Shown piece after piece: positions 40,997 to 41,201 of a DNA stretch of 41,201 nucleotides. The translations under genes were made by a program, and so were the position numbers. The stretch is from an uncultured Anaerolineae bacterium (GTDB taxonomy: Bacteria; Chloroflexota; Anaerolineae; Anaerolineales; Villigracilaceae): NCBI GenBank assembly GCA_937120535.1, contig CAKZJX010000130.1:1-41201 (forward strand), read 5' to 3'. The notes beneath the pieces were generated by a model. It was not told the origin of the DNA, did not search any database, and was given only the letters and a program-made list of their open reading frames with translations. Position 1 is the stretch's first letter, and each line of letters starts with the position of its first letter.

Positions 40997-41149
40997 ATTT
41001 GTGATGATCGTTTTCGTGCAGAGAGCGTGGAGCATACCGAGTAGCAACTGCGTTCTCCACAATGAAATCAAAACGCCTATGTTGATTGTGGCGGGCAGGG
41101 CTTTTCAAGAATCTTACTTTTGTTCTCGAGTTTAGACAAACGCTATCGT

Positions 41150-41166
41150 CCTGACGGTTCGTCAGG
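41150..41166. repeat. Short hairpin near window end
   Basis: CCTGACG (41150-41156) pairs with CGTCAGG (41160-41166) around a GTT loop. No gene is recognised between 40997 and the window end; a 76-codon minus-strand frame at 40950-41180 overlaps the terminator and is not protein-like. Confidence 0.4.
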
Positions 41167-41201
41167 GTAAGAACTTGCACCTTACCAATCGCATTTTCAG
41201 G

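Noticed and set aside
40950-41180. 76-codon minus-strand gene at the window end
   Set aside because: It overlaps the strong terminator hairpin and has no recognisable motif.
1-41201. CRISPR array, rRNA or tRNA genes, complete insertion sequence
   Set aside because: No regularly spaced repeats, rRNA or tRNA consensus, or transposase gene was recognised anywhere in the window.

Overview
The window looks like a chromosomal segment of a moderately GC-rich, probably anaerobic or microaerophilic bacterium, most likely a Chloroflexota (Anaerolineae-like) lineage. The clues are an archaeal-type mevalonate cluster (class II HMG-CoA reductase, archaeal HMG-CoA synthase, SCP-x-like thiolase, DUF35 Zn-ribbon protein), WD40 debris, proline-rich lipoproteins and a DtxR/FeoA/split-FeoB operon. 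The taxonomic call is inference; no rRNA gene is present.

Layout. 147-5771 holds housekeeping and stress genes: a MoaD/CysO-like sulfur carrier with its MoeZ-like E1-rhodanese partner, a bifunctional RelA/SpoT, a degenerate cNMP-binding protein, a YbaK-type deacylase and a lipoprotein. 5772-6124 is a control region with a 155-bp inverted-repeat element, a near-consensus promoter and a palindromic operator.

6125-26500 is a co-directional + strand block that reads as a purine uptake and catabolism locus. It encodes 8-oxoguanine deaminase, adenine deaminase, a GntR/HutC regulator, a YgeY-like M20 hydrolase, an aspartate-carbamoyltransferase-like protein lacking aspartate-binding residues, a knotted YgeW-type carbamoyltransferase and carbamate kinase. 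A BMP-type nucleoside ABC transporter (lipoprotein, double ATPase, two permeases) and a two-gene xanthine-dehydrogenase-like molybdenum hydroxylase (YgfM/XdhD type) follow. Two unrelated membrane genes interrupt it. The inferred logic is import, deamination and hydroxylation to oxidised purines, ring breakdown, then carbamoyl phosphate and ATP. It resembles the E. coli yge/ssnA/xdhD region but lacks ygeX, hyuA and ygfK here, and has an extra carbamoyltransferase.

26497-30498 is a minus-strand metal operon: an iron-type DtxR regulator with operator and consensus promoter, a membrane-anchored DtxR-FeoA fusion, and FeoB split into GTPase and permease. An R2lox-type Mn/Fe oxidase lies upstream. 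31630-32485 is a gene graveyard with a WD40 pseudogene. dnaA and an orphan GAF-GAF histidine kinase follow on the minus strand.

36089-40934 is the mevalonate-entry cluster (HMGR, UPF0173 hydrolase, HMGCS, thiolase homologue, DUF35). The thiolase homologue has lost its nucleophilic Cys (Glu instead) and its GHP-motif His (Phe instead), which is one of the most striking observations here. A strong hairpin terminator follows the cluster.
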